Shown here: positions 1 through 11,283 of the stretch, piece by piece | Layout: the number at the start of each line of letters is the position of its first letter | Position numbering within the stretch: the stretch's first letter is position 1 | NCBI GenBank assembly: GCA_028688015.1 | Contig: JAQTZB010000003.1 | Span: forward strand, 248,001-312,000 | Direction: 5' to 3' | DNA from: Elusimicrobiales bacterium | GTDB taxonomy: Bacteria > Elusimicrobiota > Elusimicrobia > Elusimicrobiales > UBA9959 | DNA length: 64,000 nucleotides | Translations under genes and position numbers: made by a program | Notes under the pieces: model-generated | Told to the model about the DNA's origin: nothing | Seen by the model: the letters and a program-made list of their open reading frames with translations, nothing else | Database searches by the model: none

Positions 1-528
1 CAGCAGGTTCTTAACCAGGTAATCCACGGCGAAGGCATTGTCGTTGCCTGCCTCATAGAGGTAGGAGCCCAGCACGGGCAGCTTGGCGGCGCGGAAATTG
101 GCGGTGCAGGCTTTCATGGCGTCCTCGGCCTCGCGCTCCAGCCAGTAGGAGGCGCCGTTCTTATAGGTTTCCAGCAGCACGGAGGGGGGCAGCGCGGCAT
201 TGCCCTTCACGGTGGGCAGGTAGTCTATGATGAAGGAATAGTCGTTGCCGAGCTCCACCACGCGGCCGCCCAGCGTGGTAACGCCGGCGGCTTTCAGCGC
301 GTTGATGCGCGCGTTCATGGCGGGCGCGACTTCGCTCTCGAAGGTAAATTCTTCGTCCGTAGTGTAATTGGCTATCGTCACCCCGGGAGGGGTTACCGGC
401 GCGGGCCTGGAAGGCGCGGCCACCTCTGTTTTCGGGATATCTCCGGCGCCGACACCAGCCAGCTCGGCCGCCGGCAGCAAGCCGGGCAGGAGCAGGAACG
501 CCGCCGCAAGGAATGACTGTTTTTTCAT
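1..528 (-). CDS. Secreted protein of unknown function, C-terminus beyond window
   Basis: The frame is open from the ATG at 528 to the left edge (176 codons visible), so the C-terminus is missing. A GGAG six bases upstream favours this ATG over the in-frame ATG at 534. The N-terminus is a clear Sec signal peptide (MKKQSFLAAAFLLLPGLLPAA), followed by a Pro-rich linker. Two related segments, ELGNDYSFIIDYL near residue 92 and EAGNDNAFAVDYL near residue 160, suggest an internal duplication. I recognise no family. It starts 19 nt after the peptidase gene ends on the same strand, so the two are probably co-transcribed. Confidence 0.7.
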   Translation of the reverse strand, partial: MKKQSFLAAAFLLLPGLLPAAELAGVGAGDIPKTEVAAPSRPAPVTPPGVTIANYTTDEEFTFESEVAPAMNARINALKAAGVTTLGGRVVELGNDYSFIIDYLPTVKGNAALPPSVLLETYKNGASYWLEREAEDAMKACTANFRAAKLPVLGSYLYEAGNDNAFAVDYLVKNLL

Positions 529-547
529 GTTCATCTCCGTAAAGGTC

Positions 548-1978
548 CTAGTTGCGCTTGTTTATCCAGTTCACGAACGCGCCCCAGCGCGTCTCGCGGG
601 CGAAGGGCAGGTCGCCGTACTTCGTTTCCACGTTGCTCTCGAAATCATCGAGGGTGCCCGTGCCGAAGAAATGCCCGCCCGGCGGCACGTAGACGGCCAG
701 GCCGCGGGCCCTGGCGAACTCATATTGTATATGGGAAGTCCCGTAATTGGAATGACTGTAGACAAGCTCTTTCTCGATGTAGTCCATCAGGTCCAGGCCG
801 CGCTGGCGGGCGAGGAGCCGCTCCGGGGTGTCCTGCGGGGTGTTTTCCGTCACCAGCCTGACGAAGTCGTAGAGGTCTCCGGACTGCGAGAAGTAGTTGG
901 CGATAGCCGGGATAGTGGACTGGGTAATGCCGAACATGTCGTAGCGCACCACGCGCTTGCGGGCCGCGGTCACGGCTTTCTCGTCCCTGAGCGCCAGCTG
1001 CGAATCGGCCCAGAGGTCGAGCTTGCCGGCGAAGCCCGGCAGTTTGCCCGTCAGTATCACCGAGGAATGCGCTCCCTTGTAGCCCTTGGCCCTGGCGCGG
1101 GCCAGGTAGCCTTCAGAAAGCTCGCGGCCGATCTCGGCCGCGGAGGCGCCGGGGTTGGCGTTCATGGATTTCAGCATGGCGTTGAGGTCGTAGCTGACGG
1201 CCCACATCAGTTCGCCGGAGCCCACCACCACGTCGGTATAATCCTTCACCTGCCAGGTCACCTCGGCCATCTGCATGATGCAGGAAAGCATGACGAAGGC
1301 GTCCACCTTGCCGGTCTGCTCCATCAGCAGGCGCATCTCCGGCAGCGTGACGTAGTTCTGGGTATCGGTATCCATCAGCGTGCCCTTGTCGTGCTTCTTC
1401 TTCATGTCGAAGATGCCGTTGCCGTGGCCGAAGACCAGGAACAGGTAGCGTTTCGCCGGGTAATTGGCCTTGGCCCAGCGGGTGAAGTCGGCCGCGCGGC
1501 GCCAGTCGCCGGTGTCGGCGGAGGCCTCGCGCTTTACCGTGTAGGGCTCGAAAGCGCCGAGGAAGGATTCCTTGAGCTGTTTGGAGGATTCGTTGAACCC
1601 GGAGGCCAGCGTCTGGTCCAGCTGCTGCTGGCTCCAGGGGGCGCCGAGCGCCATCCTGACCGTGGGAGTGGAGACGGTCCCGTCCGCGCCCTCCACGGGG
1701 AAGGAGGTTTCCAGCACTACGTTCACCTTGTCGGTGCTGCCGACCTGCACCAGGTCTATGAGCTGGTCGGCCATGAAATACTTGAGGACGTCCTTGGTGG
1801 TGGCGTAGACCATGACGGTCCATTCTTTCTGCGCGGCCGCTGGCGGGGCCGCCGGGACGGGCGCTTCCGCGGCGGGCACTTCGCCGGCCCGGATCGAGTC
1901 CAGGTTGAAAGGGGCGGCCAAAGACGGCAGGCTGAAAGACAGCAGAGTGAAGGCGGCGATCAACAGGCGTTTGGTCAT
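548..1978 (-). CDS. Secreted clostripain-like cysteine peptidase (family C11)
   Basis: The 476-aa protein begins with a signal peptide (MTKRLLIAAFTLLSFSLPSLA). The track ORF extends upstream to 2419, but that part is antisense to mutS and is a shadow. Family C11 peptidases use a His/Cys pair. Here the His is in LVFGHGNGIFD (about residue 184) and the Cys in FVMLSCIMQMAE (about residue 233), with the strand-turn context expected of the caspase-like fold. The early WTVMVYATTKD segment matches the first strand of C11 proteins. It likely acts in the periplasm or outside the cell on proteins, probably after basic residues if it follows clostripain. The specificity is inferred. Confidence 0.8.
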   Translation of the reverse strand: MTKRLLIAAFTLLSFSLPSLAAPFNLDSIRAGEVPAAEAPVPAAPPAAAQKEWTVMVYATTKDVLKYFMADQLIDLVQVGSTDKVNVVLETSFPVEGADGTVSTPTVRMALGAPWSQQQLDQTLASGFNESSKQLKESFLGAFEPYTVKREASADTGDWRRAADFTRWAKANYPAKRYLFLVFGHGNGIFDMKKKHDKGTLMDTDTQNYVTLPEMRLLMEQTGKVDAFVMLSCIMQMAEVTWQVKDYTDVVVGSGELMWAVSYDLNAMLKSMNANPGASAAEIGRELSEGYLARARAKGYKGAHSSVILTGKLPGFAGKLDLWADSQLALRDEKAVTAARKRVVRYDMFGITQSTIPAIANYFSQSGDLYDFVRLVTENTPQDTPERLLARQRGLDLMDYIEKELVYSHSNYGTSHIQYEFARARGLAVYVPPGGHFFGTGTLDDFESNVETKYGDLPFARETRWGAFVNWINKRN

Positions 1979-2040
1979 TAATTTAATTATAGTAACTGCG
2001 GGTTTGCCTTGTATGGGCCGAAAGGCCCCATATTTACTGG

Positions 2041-2074
2041 GCCAAAAGAGAACGGCCGCCCCGGAGGGCGGCCG
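2041..2074 (-). terminator. Rho-independent terminator after mutS
   Basis: A perfect 9-bp stem (cggccgccc / gggcggccg) with a cgga loop is followed on the minus strand by a T-rich tract (ttctctttt). It lies just past the mutS stop and before the peptidase gene. Confidence 0.8.
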
Positions 2075-2094
2075 CTTCTTCAGGGCGGGGCCGG

Positions 2095-4671
2095 CTAGTC
2101 CTTCAGCCGCTTCTTCCAGTCGGTGATGGCCGACAGCGCCTGCAGCGGCGTCATGTTGTCCGTGTCGCACGTCTTCAGCTCGTCTATGACCGGGTGGCCG
2201 GAGAAGATGGGCAGCATGGGCGTCTGGTTCTCGTCTCCGGACTCCACATGGATGTCGCCTTTGGTCTCGAGCGTATGCAGGATCTCGCGGGCGCGGGCCA
2301 GCGCGCTCTCCGGCAGGCCGGCCAGCTGGGCCACGTGGATGCCGTAGGACTTGTCGGCCGGGCCGCTGGCGATCTTGTGCAGGAACACCACCTCGGTCTT
2401 GCCCAGCGCGTTGGTCCATTCCTTCACGGCGATATTGCAGTTCTTGATGCCGGCGAACTTCTCGGCCAGCTCGGTCAGCTCGAAATAATGCGTGGCGAAC
2501 AGCACTTTCGGCCCGCCCTCGGGTTTGTAGAGGTGCTCCACCACGGCCCAGGCGATGGAGATGCCGTCGAAGGTGGAGGTACCGCGGCCCACTTCGTCCA
2601 GAAGTATCAGGCTCTTCGGCGTGGCCAGGCGCATGATGGCGGAGGTTTCGCGCATCTCGACCATAAAGGTGGATTCGCCGCGGGCCATACGGTCCTGCGC
2701 GCCGATGCGCGTCATGATGCGGTCCACCACGCCCACCTCGGCCGCGCGGGCGGGCACGAAGGAGCCGATCTGGGCGAGTATGACCACCACGGCCGACTGC
2801 CGCAGGTAGACGCTCTTGCCGCTCATGTTGGGCCCGGTGAGGATGATCACCCGGCCGGCGTCGCCGCCGAGCTCCAGGTCGTTGGGCACGAAGGCGCCGG
2901 CGGGCAGGAAGCGCTCCACGGCGGGGTGGCGCCCCTCCTCAACCTTCAGCAGGTCTCCTGAGTTCACGCGCGGGCGGGAGAACTCGTAGCGCACGGCGCT
3001 CTCGGCCAGCGCGAAGAACACGTCCAGCTCGGCCGCGCCGGTGGCGAAGGCCTTGATCTCGCCGATGGCGGCCTTTACTTTCTCGCGCAGCTCGCCGAAC
3101 AGATGCGCCTCCAGCTTGGCCATCTTCTCCTCGGCGCCGAGGATCTTGTTCTCCAGGACCTTCAGCTCCTCGGTGATATAGCGCTCGGCGTTCACCAGCG
3201 TCTGCTTGCGCACGAAATAGTGGGGCACCTTAGGGGCCTGCGCCTTGGAGACCTCGATGAAATAGCCGAACACGCTGTTGAACCCCACCTTCAGCGTGGG
3301 AATGCCGGTCTTCTCCTTCTCGCGCAGCTCGATGTCGCTGAGCAGCTTCTGGCTGTCGCGGCGCACCAGGCGCAGCTCGTCCAGTTCGGGGCTGTAGCCC
3401 TCGCGGATCACGCCGCCGTCGGAGAGGCGGGCGGGGGGGGTATCGGCCAGAGCGCGCTCCAGCTCGGCGCGCAGGCTGTTAAGGGCGTGCGTGCCGGCGT
3501 CCAGGCGGCTCGCCAGTTCGGGCGCGCATTCAAAGAAGCCGGCGGAGCTCAGCAGCAGCTTCAGGCGCGGCAGCTGCGTCAGCGCCTTGCGCACGGCGGC
3601 CACGTCGCGGGGAGAGGCGGTCAGGTTGATCACGCGGCCCAGCAGGCGCTCGATATCCGGCACCTGGGCCAGGATATCGCCCAGCTGCTCGCGGGCCTCG
3701 CGGCCCTCGGCGAGGAAGGCCGTGAAGGCCTGGCGGGACTGGATCTCGCGCAGGTCGGTCAGCGGCTCCAGCAGCCAGCGGCGCAGCAGGCGCGAGCCCA
3801 TGGCGGTGCGGCACTGGTCCAGCACGCCCCACAGGGTCTTGGAGTCGTCGCCGTCGGGGCTGGAGACCAGCTCCAGCGTCTTGATGGCGGACTCGTCGAG
3901 CTGCAGGCGGTTGCCGGGCTCGTAGTAAAAGGGGGCGAAGACTTCCTTCAGGCCCGGCTGGGTCTGGCGCACGTAGGAAGTGACCTTCAGCGCGGTCTTC
4001 ATGGCCAGCCGGTGGTTCTGCCAGACCGGCTGCGCGGCCCAGGCCGGCTGGTGGGCGTCGGCGCGGGTATATTCAGTAACCTGCACCGGAGTGAAATCGA
4101 GGCCGCGCTTCTTGATCTCTTTCACCGTGCGCGAGTCGGCCAGGATCTCGGCCGGCCCGGTCTTGGAGATGAAGGACAGCAGCTGGTAGAGGTCGGGGTC
4201 GTTGAGGTTCTGCGTGGCCAGGAAGTCGCCGGTGGAGGCGTCGAATGAGGCCAGCCCCCAGCCGACGATGTCGAGCTCGAGCGCCACCAGGTAGCGGCTC
4301 GCGCGCGGCTGCAGCAGCTCGTCCTCCACCACGGTGCCAGGGGTGATAAGGCGGACCACTTCGCGCCTGAAAAGCTTGGTCTTTTTCGCGTCGCCCGAAG
4401 GGGCGACCTGCTCGCAGATGGCCACCTTGTGCCCGGCGGCGAGCAGGCGGGAGATGTAGGTGGTGGCGGAATGGTGCGGCACGCCGCACATCGGCACGCT
4501 CTGGCGCGCCGTCAGCGTCAGCCCCAGCTCGGCGCTGGCGGTCTTGGCGTCGTCGAAGAACAGCTCGTAGAAGTCGCCCAGCCGGAAGAAGAGCAGGGCG
4601 TGGGGGTAGGAATTCTTCAGCGCCTGGTATTGCTGCATCAGCGGCGTTTCGGGGGTTTCAACCTGGGTCAT
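2095..4671 (-). CDS. mutS: DNA mismatch repair protein MutS
   Basis: This 858-aa protein has the usual length for MutS. The N-terminal mismatch-binding domain carries the Phe-X-Glu element in GDFYELFFDDA, which inserts at mispaired bases. The C-terminal ATPase has Walker A GPNMSGKS (about residue 610) and Walker B LLDEVGRGTSTFDG (about 694), followed by the helix-turn-helix dimerisation end. It recognises mismatches and small loops and recruits MutL; no mutL is in the window. It stands alone, with the tRNA-dihydrouridine synthase gene 20 nt upstream on the same strand and a terminator downstream. Confidence 0.97.
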   Translation of the reverse strand: MTQVETPETPLMQQYQALKNSYPHALLFFRLGDFYELFFDDAKTASAELGLTLTARQSVPMCGVPHHSATTYISRLLAAGHKVAICEQVAPSGDAKKTKLFRREVVRLITPGTVVEDELLQPRASRYLVALELDIVGWGLASFDASTGDFLATQNLNDPDLYQLLSFISKTGPAEILADSRTVKEIKKRGLDFTPVQVTEYTRADAHQPAWAAQPVWQNHRLAMKTALKVTSYVRQTQPGLKEVFAPFYYEPGNRLQLDESAIKTLELVSSPDGDDSKTLWGVLDQCRTAMGSRLLRRWLLEPLTDLREIQSRQAFTAFLAEGREAREQLGDILAQVPDIERLLGRVINLTASPRDVAAVRKALTQLPRLKLLLSSAGFFECAPELASRLDAGTHALNSLRAELERALADTPPARLSDGGVIREGYSPELDELRLVRRDSQKLLSDIELREKEKTGIPTLKVGFNSVFGYFIEVSKAQAPKVPHYFVRKQTLVNAERYITEELKVLENKILGAEEKMAKLEAHLFGELREKVKAAIGEIKAFATGAAELDVFFALAESAVRYEFSRPRVNSGDLLKVEEGRHPAVERFLPAGAFVPNDLELGGDAGRVIILTGPNMSGKSVYLRQSAVVVILAQIGSFVPARAAEVGVVDRIMTRIGAQDRMARGESTFMVEMRETSAIMRLATPKSLILLDEVGRGTSTFDGISIAWAVVEHLYKPEGGPKVLFATHYFELTELAEKFAGIKNCNIAVKEWTNALGKTEVVFLHKIASGPADKSYGIHVAQLAGLPESALARAREILHTLETKGDIHVESGDENQTPMLPIFSGHPVIDELKTCDTDNMTPLQALSAITDWKKRLKD

Positions 4672-4691
4672 AATGGGGCCTTTAGGCGGTT

Positions 4692-5663
4692 TTACTTCGT
4701 ATATTGTATCAAAAGCTCTTCTGCCTCTTTAAGGGTCTTGAGCCGCATGAAGGCGCTCCGCGCGCCTGAAGCGCCGGGCAGGCCCTTGAGCCAGTAGCCT
4801 ACCAGCTTGCGGGCGCGGGTCAGGCCGTGCTCCTCCCCGTAGAGGCCGGCGTTCAGCTCGAGGAAGCGCAGGAACAGGCGCATGCGGTCCGCGCCCGAGG
4901 GGGGCGGAACCGTCCCGCCGGACAGCCCGGCGGCGATCTCGCTGAAGACGGCCGGGTTGAAGACCGCCGCGCGGCCTATGGCCACACCGGCGCAGCCGGC
5001 CTCCAGCAGCGCGCGGGCGCCGGCGGCGTTCTCCACGCCGCCGTTGCCGAAGACGGGTATGCGCACAGCCGCGGCGGTCTCGGCCATGAACTCCAGATTC
5101 ACCGGGCCGGTATGGAACTGAGCGGCCGGCCGGCCGTGCAGCGTGATGGCCGCGGCGCCGGCCTGCTCCGCCACCCTGGCCAGCAGCGGCCCCAGGTTCT
5201 CGCCCGCCTCCAGCCCGACGCGGAACTTCACCGTGACCGGGATCTTCACGCTCTTAACCATGCGCGAGATGATGTCCGCCAGGAGCATGGGCGCCTTCAT
5301 CAGCTCGGCGCCCGCGCCGGAGCGGCGCACCTTTTTCACCGGGCAGCCGGCGTTGATGTCTACGAGGGCCGCCCCGGACTTTTCCGCGGCCTGCGCCGCG
5401 AGCGCCATGGAGGAAGGGTCGGCGCCGAAGAGCTGGATGGCCACCGGCCCTTCGCCGGGCTGCAGGTCGAGCATGCGGAAGGATTTCTTGTTGCCGTACT
5501 TGAGGCTGTCGGCCGAGACCATCTCGGTCACGACCAGCCCGGCCCCGCCGCCGGCGGCCAGCACGCGGAAGGCCGCGTTGGTGATGCCGGCCATCGGGGC
5601 CAGCGCCAGGTTATTTTTAAGCTCTACCCCTCCTACGGAGAGGGGGCGCAGCAGGGGAGTCAC
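4692..5663 (-). CDS. dus: tRNA-dihydrouridine synthase (DusB-like)
   Basis: This FMN enzyme reduces uridines in the tRNA D-loop using NADPH. Motifs include PMAGITNAAFR at the start of the TIM barrel, MVSADSLKYGN, the catalytic-Cys loop INAGCPVKKV, LHGRPAAQFHTG, and the phosphate-binding GNGG and GVAIGRAA. I place the start at the GTG at 5663, giving 323 aa. The track ORF extends to 5972, but the extra part is out-of-frame sequence of the upstream gene. The GTG overlaps that gene's stop (GTGA), so the two are translationally coupled. Length is normal for Dus. Confidence 0.93.
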   Translation of the reverse strand: MTPLLRPLSVGGVELKNNLALAPMAGITNAAFRVLAAGGGAGLVVTEMVSADSLKYGNKKSFRMLDLQPGEGPVAIQLFGADPSSMALAAQAAEKSGAALVDINAGCPVKKVRRSGAGAELMKAPMLLADIISRMVKSVKIPVTVKFRVGLEAGENLGPLLARVAEQAGAAAITLHGRPAAQFHTGPVNLEFMAETAAAVRIPVFGNGGVENAAGARALLEAGCAGVAIGRAAVFNPAVFSEIAAGLSGGTVPPPSGADRMRLFLRFLELNAGLYGEEHGLTRARKLVGYWLKGLPGASGARSAFMRLKTLKEAEELLIQYTK

Positions 5664-6460
5664 GGGTTTATGGCGTAGTTGCCGTCGTGCGACAGGTGAA
5701 AGTCGCGCGGGGCGCGGCGGAACAGCGGCCCGGTTTCCCGGGCCGGGGCGCCGATCTTCTTCAGCACGTCGAGCTGGAAGGCGGAGGCCTTGTCCTCCAC
5801 GTAAAGTATCGCGGCCATGCCGCTGTAATCGAAGACCATCGGGTTGGCTTCCACCTGCCGCTCGCTCTTTTCCCCGGGCGGGGGCGGGGGGAGGTTTTGG
5901 GCTGCCTTGCGCCGCTTCTTGGCCTGGGTGTAGGCGGCGTGCCAGGCCTGGTGGGCGATGATGCCGGCGCACCAGGTCAGCGAGCGGAAGGCGTGGTCCT
6001 TGGAGAGGGCCGCCACGCTGCGGCCGTTCTCCAGGTAGAAGCCGGTCTGCATCTCGTTGCGGATGACGGAAAGGTTGGTGCGGATGAACAGGAAAGTCTG
6101 GCGGTCGGCCTGCCAGACCAGCTTCAGCGCGTGCGTGACCTGGCTTTTGAACTCGGGCGGCCCCTGGATGTCGAGGCCGGCCTTAGGGTCGTAGACCTCC
6201 GGCAGGCGGGCCGCGGCCGCGCCCAGGGTTGAAATATCGTCCGATTTAAGGGCGGCCGCGGGCGCGGAGGCGGAAGGGGCCGCGGGCTTGGGCTGCGCCC
6301 CGCCGAAGATGGGCGCGTTGGCCGGCACTGAAGCTTCCTGCTGGCGGCCAGGCATCCGGCCCTGGATGTAATACCAGACGCCCGCGCCCATCAGCAGCAG
6401 CGGCACGAAAGCCAGCACCTTGTGCGTGCTGAAAAAACTTTTATGTTCCATTTCCGGCAT
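5660..6460 (-). CDS. Membrane-anchored protein of unknown function
   Basis: The 266-aa protein has one N-terminal membrane helix (about residues 13-30, VLAFVPLLLMGAGVWYYI), a low-complexity Ala/Pro linker to about residue 85, and a soluble domain with a WCAGIIAHQAWHAAY segment and a later proline run. The His-rich helix recalls metal-binding helices, but HExxH is not present, so I do not call it a peptidase. No Shine-Dalgarno stands out, and the in-frame ATG at 6451 is an alternative start. It is coupled to dus by a 4-nt overlap. Function unknown. Confidence 0.65.
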   Translation of the reverse strand: MPEMEHKSFFSTHKVLAFVPLLLMGAGVWYYIQGRMPGRQQEASVPANAPIFGGAQPKPAAPSASAPAAALKSDDISTLGAAAARLPEVYDPKAGLDIQGPPEFKSQVTHALKLVWQADRQTFLFIRTNLSVIRNEMQTGFYLENGRSVAALSKDHAFRSLTWCAGIIAHQAWHAAYTQAKKRRKAAQNLPPPPPGEKSERQVEANPMVFDYSGMAAILYVEDKASAFQLDVLKKIGAPARETGPLFRRAPRDFHLSHDGNYAINP

Positions 6461-6468
6461 AAGTTAAA

Positions 6469-6507
6469 GCGCGAAACGCGGCGAGCCGTCCTCCCCGCGT
6501 TTCGCGC
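6469..6507 (-). terminator. Strong hairpin after the zinc-ribbon gene
   Basis: Thirteen-base arms gcgcgaaacgcgg / ccgcgtttcgcgc flank a 13-nt loop just past the stop of the 6521 gene. The T-tract on the minus strand is short (tttaactt), so it may be a weak terminator or an mRNA-stabilising 3' end. Confidence 0.5.
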
Positions 6508-6520
6508 CAGCCAGCCGCGC

Positions 6521-6922
6521 TTACTTAAGCGCTTTCAGATAGGACTTGTAGAAGGCCTGCAGCTCGCCGGCGGGGTCCTGGAACTCCAGCACGTGCTTCT
6601 TGCAGCCGCGGCGCGAGCAGATCTGCACCTGGCCTCCGGCCTTCAGCTCGAAAGCGATCATCTGCGAGGAGCAGGCGTCGCACTTGCGGGTGCTCTTCAG
6701 GTCGGCCTTGCAGTGGGGGCAGCGGAAGCCGGCCACCTTGCCGACGGGCATATTGAGCTCGGTCTCGACCTTGTAGCTGCCGTAGAGGGAGCTGAGGTAG
6801 AGGGGGGCGTGCTTGCCCGCGTAGGTCAGGTTGACCTCTATCGAAGGAACGCCTTCGAGCTTCTTGGCGGAATTCATCAGGGACTTTCCGCAATGGGGAC
6901 ATTTTACGTAAACGCTGACCAT
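6521..6922 (-). CDS. Zinc-ribbon protein of unknown function
   Basis: The 133-aa protein begins MVSVYVKCPHCGKS. I chose the ATG at 6922 because GGAGG lies 5 nt upstream; the track's earlier start lacks this. Three Cys pairs appear in order (CPHC, CPHC, CDAC), followed by C-x4-C (CSRRGC), consistent with two zinc ribbons or a rubredoxin-like knuckle. The final 25 residues are helical (LQAFYKSYLKALK). Nothing indicates nucleic-acid or protein targets. It lies between the macB gene and the membrane-anchored unknown on the same strand. Confidence 0.75.
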   Translation of the reverse strand: MVSVYVKCPHCGKSLMNSAKKLEGVPSIEVNLTYAGKHAPLYLSSLYGSYKVETELNMPVGKVAGFRCPHCKADLKSTRKCDACSSQMIAFELKAGGQVQICSRRGCKKHVLEFQDPAGELQAFYKSYLKALK

Positions 6923-6995
6923 GTGTGCCTCCAGCAAACCTGTGATAAGAGCGCGGGCCCTCGCCCGCGGTCCACATAATATATCAAATTAAGCG

Positions 6996-8945
<1,950 letters not shown>

Positions 8946-8974
8946 AAAGGAGTTCCTGACAAAGCGCTGCCGGC

Positions 8975-9955
8975 TTAGTGGCCGCGCACGGCGCGCTGCT
9001 GCTGGCGGTTCATGCCGGGCCTGGTAGGCATCAACGGGTTCTTGCCGGCCGAATCCACCTGCGGAGCGTAGCCGCCCGCCCGGTAGAACACCGCCTCGCC
9101 AGCCTCGAGGCCCGAGGTGATCTCCACCTCGTCGCCCTCGTTCTGGCCGGTCTCCACGCGGGCGTAGACCGGCTGGCCGTCCCTGACTTCCTTGATGACC
9201 GCGGTCTGCCCCTGCGGGTCCGTCACCACCGCCGCGGCGGGGATCAGCAGCACGTCCCTGCGCTCGGAGATCTTGATCTTGATATTGGCGGTCATCTGCG
9301 ACCGGAAGAAGTCCGGCACGCGGTCCGGGCGGATCTTCACGGTATAGGTGACCACGTTGTTCTTGGTGGTGCCCTCGTCGAGGATCTTGAAGATGGCGCC
9401 GCGCGCCTTCTTATCGGGGTAGGAGTCCAGCACTATCGTGGCGGTCTGGCCCTTCTTCACGCGGCCGATGTCCGACTCGTCGAGGCTGGCTGAAACTATA
9501 AGCTTGTCGGAGATGGCGAACAGCACCGTGCTGGCGCCTACGGTCTGCCCCTGCACCACGTTCTTCAGGATCAGCGTGCCGTCTATCGGGGAGATCACCT
9601 TGATGGGCTTGTAAGTCTCTTTCCACTGCGCGTACTGGTCCTCGCCGGAGGCGCGCGCGGCGTCGAGGATGGCCACGCGGTCGGAGGAGCTCATCAGCGC
9701 CAGCACCTCGCCGGCCTTGATCCGCTCTCCCTCCTCCACCAGGATCTCCTCGATGCGCCCGGAGGAGGAAGGCTGGATCTCCACGCGGTTCTCGGGCTCC
9801 ACCACGCCGGTGGTGTCCACGACCTCGGAAAGGTCGCGCAGCTCGGCCTGGGCCTGGCGGTAGCGCGGCTTGTTGTTGGAACCCTTCCGGTTAAAAGCGT
9901 ACCAGCCGCCGCCGGCCAGCGCCGCGATCACGAGCACGATGATGAATTTTTTCAT
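8975..9955 (-). CDS. macA: Periplasmic adaptor protein (MacA/HlyD family)
   Basis: The 326-aa protein has a single N-terminal membrane anchor (IVLVIAALAGGGWYAF), a lipoyl-like half motif (VVEPENRVEIQPSSSGRIEEILVEEGERIKAGEVLA) and its partner SPIDGTLILKNVVQGQTV, then beta-barrel and membrane-proximal domains. The alpha-helical hairpin between the lipoyl halves is short (about 25 residues), shorter than in E. coli MacA. That may affect how it reaches TolC. It lies 29 nt upstream of macB and 11 nt downstream of the tolC homologue. Confidence 0.9.
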   Translation of the reverse strand: MKKFIIVLVIAALAGGGWYAFNRKGSNNKPRYRQAQAELRDLSEVVDTTGVVEPENRVEIQPSSSGRIEEILVEEGERIKAGEVLALMSSSDRVAILDAARASGEDQYAQWKETYKPIKVISPIDGTLILKNVVQGQTVGASTVLFAISDKLIVSASLDESDIGRVKKGQTATIVLDSYPDKKARGAIFKILDEGTTKNNVVTYTVKIRPDRVPDFFRSQMTANIKIKISERRDVLLIPAAAVVTDPQGQTAVIKEVRDGQPVYARVETGQNEGDEVEITSGLEAGEAVFYRAGGYAPQVDSAGKNPLMPTRPGMNRQQQRAVRGH

Positions 9956-9966
9956 AGCTTTGTCCT

Positions 9967-11235
9967 TTACTGTTCAACGCCCACGCCCAGCAGCTGCTCC
10001 AGCGCCGCTTTGCGGCCGTGGGCCGTGCGGGCGTAGTCCAGCTGGTTCAGGTCCGAATCCACGAAATTCTGCTCCACGTTCATCAGGTCGATGAAGCTGA
10101 TCTTGCCGGCCATGTACTTGATCTGCGCCTCCCGGTAGCGCTCCTCGTTGGCGCGCAGCAGCCCGGAGTTGGCCTGCGCGGTCTCGGCGGCGCTCTGGAA
10201 GTCCTCGTAACCGGAGCGCAGCGACGCCGCCAGGGCGATCCGCTCGGCCCTGAAGTTCTGCTCGGCGGCGGTCTGCGCCTTTTTGTAGGCGGAAAGGTTA
10301 TTGAAATAGTAGGTGGGGCCGCCGGAGAAGAGCGGCAGGCTGAGGCTGAGGCCCATGGACCAGCTCTTGGAATCCGGGAATTCGTGGTCGCCGCTCCAGC
10401 CGTACGAGCCGCTGGCCCGCAGCGACGGGTAGGAGTAGTAGCGGGCGGAAGCCGTGCGCTCCTTGGCGGCCTCCAGCGTCTTTTTGGCGGCGGTCATGCG
10501 GGGGGACTTGTCCAGCGCGCGGCCCACTGCGGGCTCGTCGAGCAGGAAGGCGGGCACGCCTATGTCGCCGGCGGCCCTGACCGCCTGCTCGCCCTCCAGG
10601 CCGATGGCCTGCAGCAGGCTGCGCTGCGCGGAATTAAGCTGGCGCTCGGTCTTTTTAACGGAGACCGCGGCGTTGTCCGCGAGGGCCTGCGTGTAGAGGG
10701 CGTTCCCCTTGGACTCCATGCCGCTCTCGTACTTCAGCTGGATCAGCTTGGCGTTCTCGACGCGGATATTGAGGATCTTCTTCTGCACGTCCACGCGGCG
10801 CTGCGCGAACAACAGGTCCGTGAAAGCCCCGGCCAGGGCCTGCCGCGCGGAGGCGGAGGCGGCCAGGTAGTCGGCCTCGGCCTTCTCTTTGGAGATGCGG
10901 CTGCTCTTCACGCTGGAGACGGTCCTGAAATTCAGCAGGTCCTCTGAGGCGGAGATGGAGGCGCTCCAGCTGCTGGACGCGTCGCGGCCGTCGCCGCCGC
11001 TGCGGCTGACGCCGTGCGACACGCTGACGGAAGGAAAATAGGAATTAAGGCTGGCCAGATAGGAGGAGCCGGCCTGCTCCATGGAGGCCCGGGCCGCCTT
11101 TACGGAAGGGTTATGCTGCAGGGCCAGCTTGCGCGCCTCGTCCCAGGTGAGCGCCAGCTCGGCCGCGGCCGGGCCGGCAGGCAGGGCCAGCGCCGTGAAT
11201 AAGAGGAGTTTTTTATAGATATCCATAGTTTTCAT
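9967..11235 (-). CDS. tolC: TolC-family outer membrane efflux protein
   Basis: The 422-aa protein has a signal peptide (LLLFTALALPAGPAAAE), then two repeats of the outer-membrane efflux protein fold: LTWDEARKLALQHNPSVKAARA opens the first, and a Tyr/Gly/Ser-rich beta segment (SYPSLRASGSYGWSGD) lies before the second helical half. It would be the outer-membrane channel of the pump with the downstream macA and macB. It is the first gene of the operon, with a palindrome over its putative promoter. An ATG three codons in (11226) is an alternative start; neither has a strong ribosome site. Confidence 0.9.
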   Translation of the reverse strand: MKTMDIYKKLLLFTALALPAGPAAAELALTWDEARKLALQHNPSVKAARASMEQAGSSYLASLNSYFPSVSVSHGVSRSGGDGRDASSSWSASISASEDLLNFRTVSSVKSSRISKEKAEADYLAASASARQALAGAFTDLLFAQRRVDVQKKILNIRVENAKLIQLKYESGMESKGNALYTQALADNAAVSVKKTERQLNSAQRSLLQAIGLEGEQAVRAAGDIGVPAFLLDEPAVGRALDKSPRMTAAKKTLEAAKERTASARYYSYPSLRASGSYGWSGDHEFPDSKSWSMGLSLSLPLFSGGPTYYFNNLSAYKKAQTAAEQNFRAERIALAASLRSGYEDFQSAAETAQANSGLLRANEERYREAQIKYMAGKISFIDLMNVEQNFVDSDLNQLDYARTAHGRKAALEQLLGVGVEQ

Positions 11236-11283
11236 AGACCGCTCTACAAGGATAACGCGGGCGGCCGCCGTTTTATTGCATTA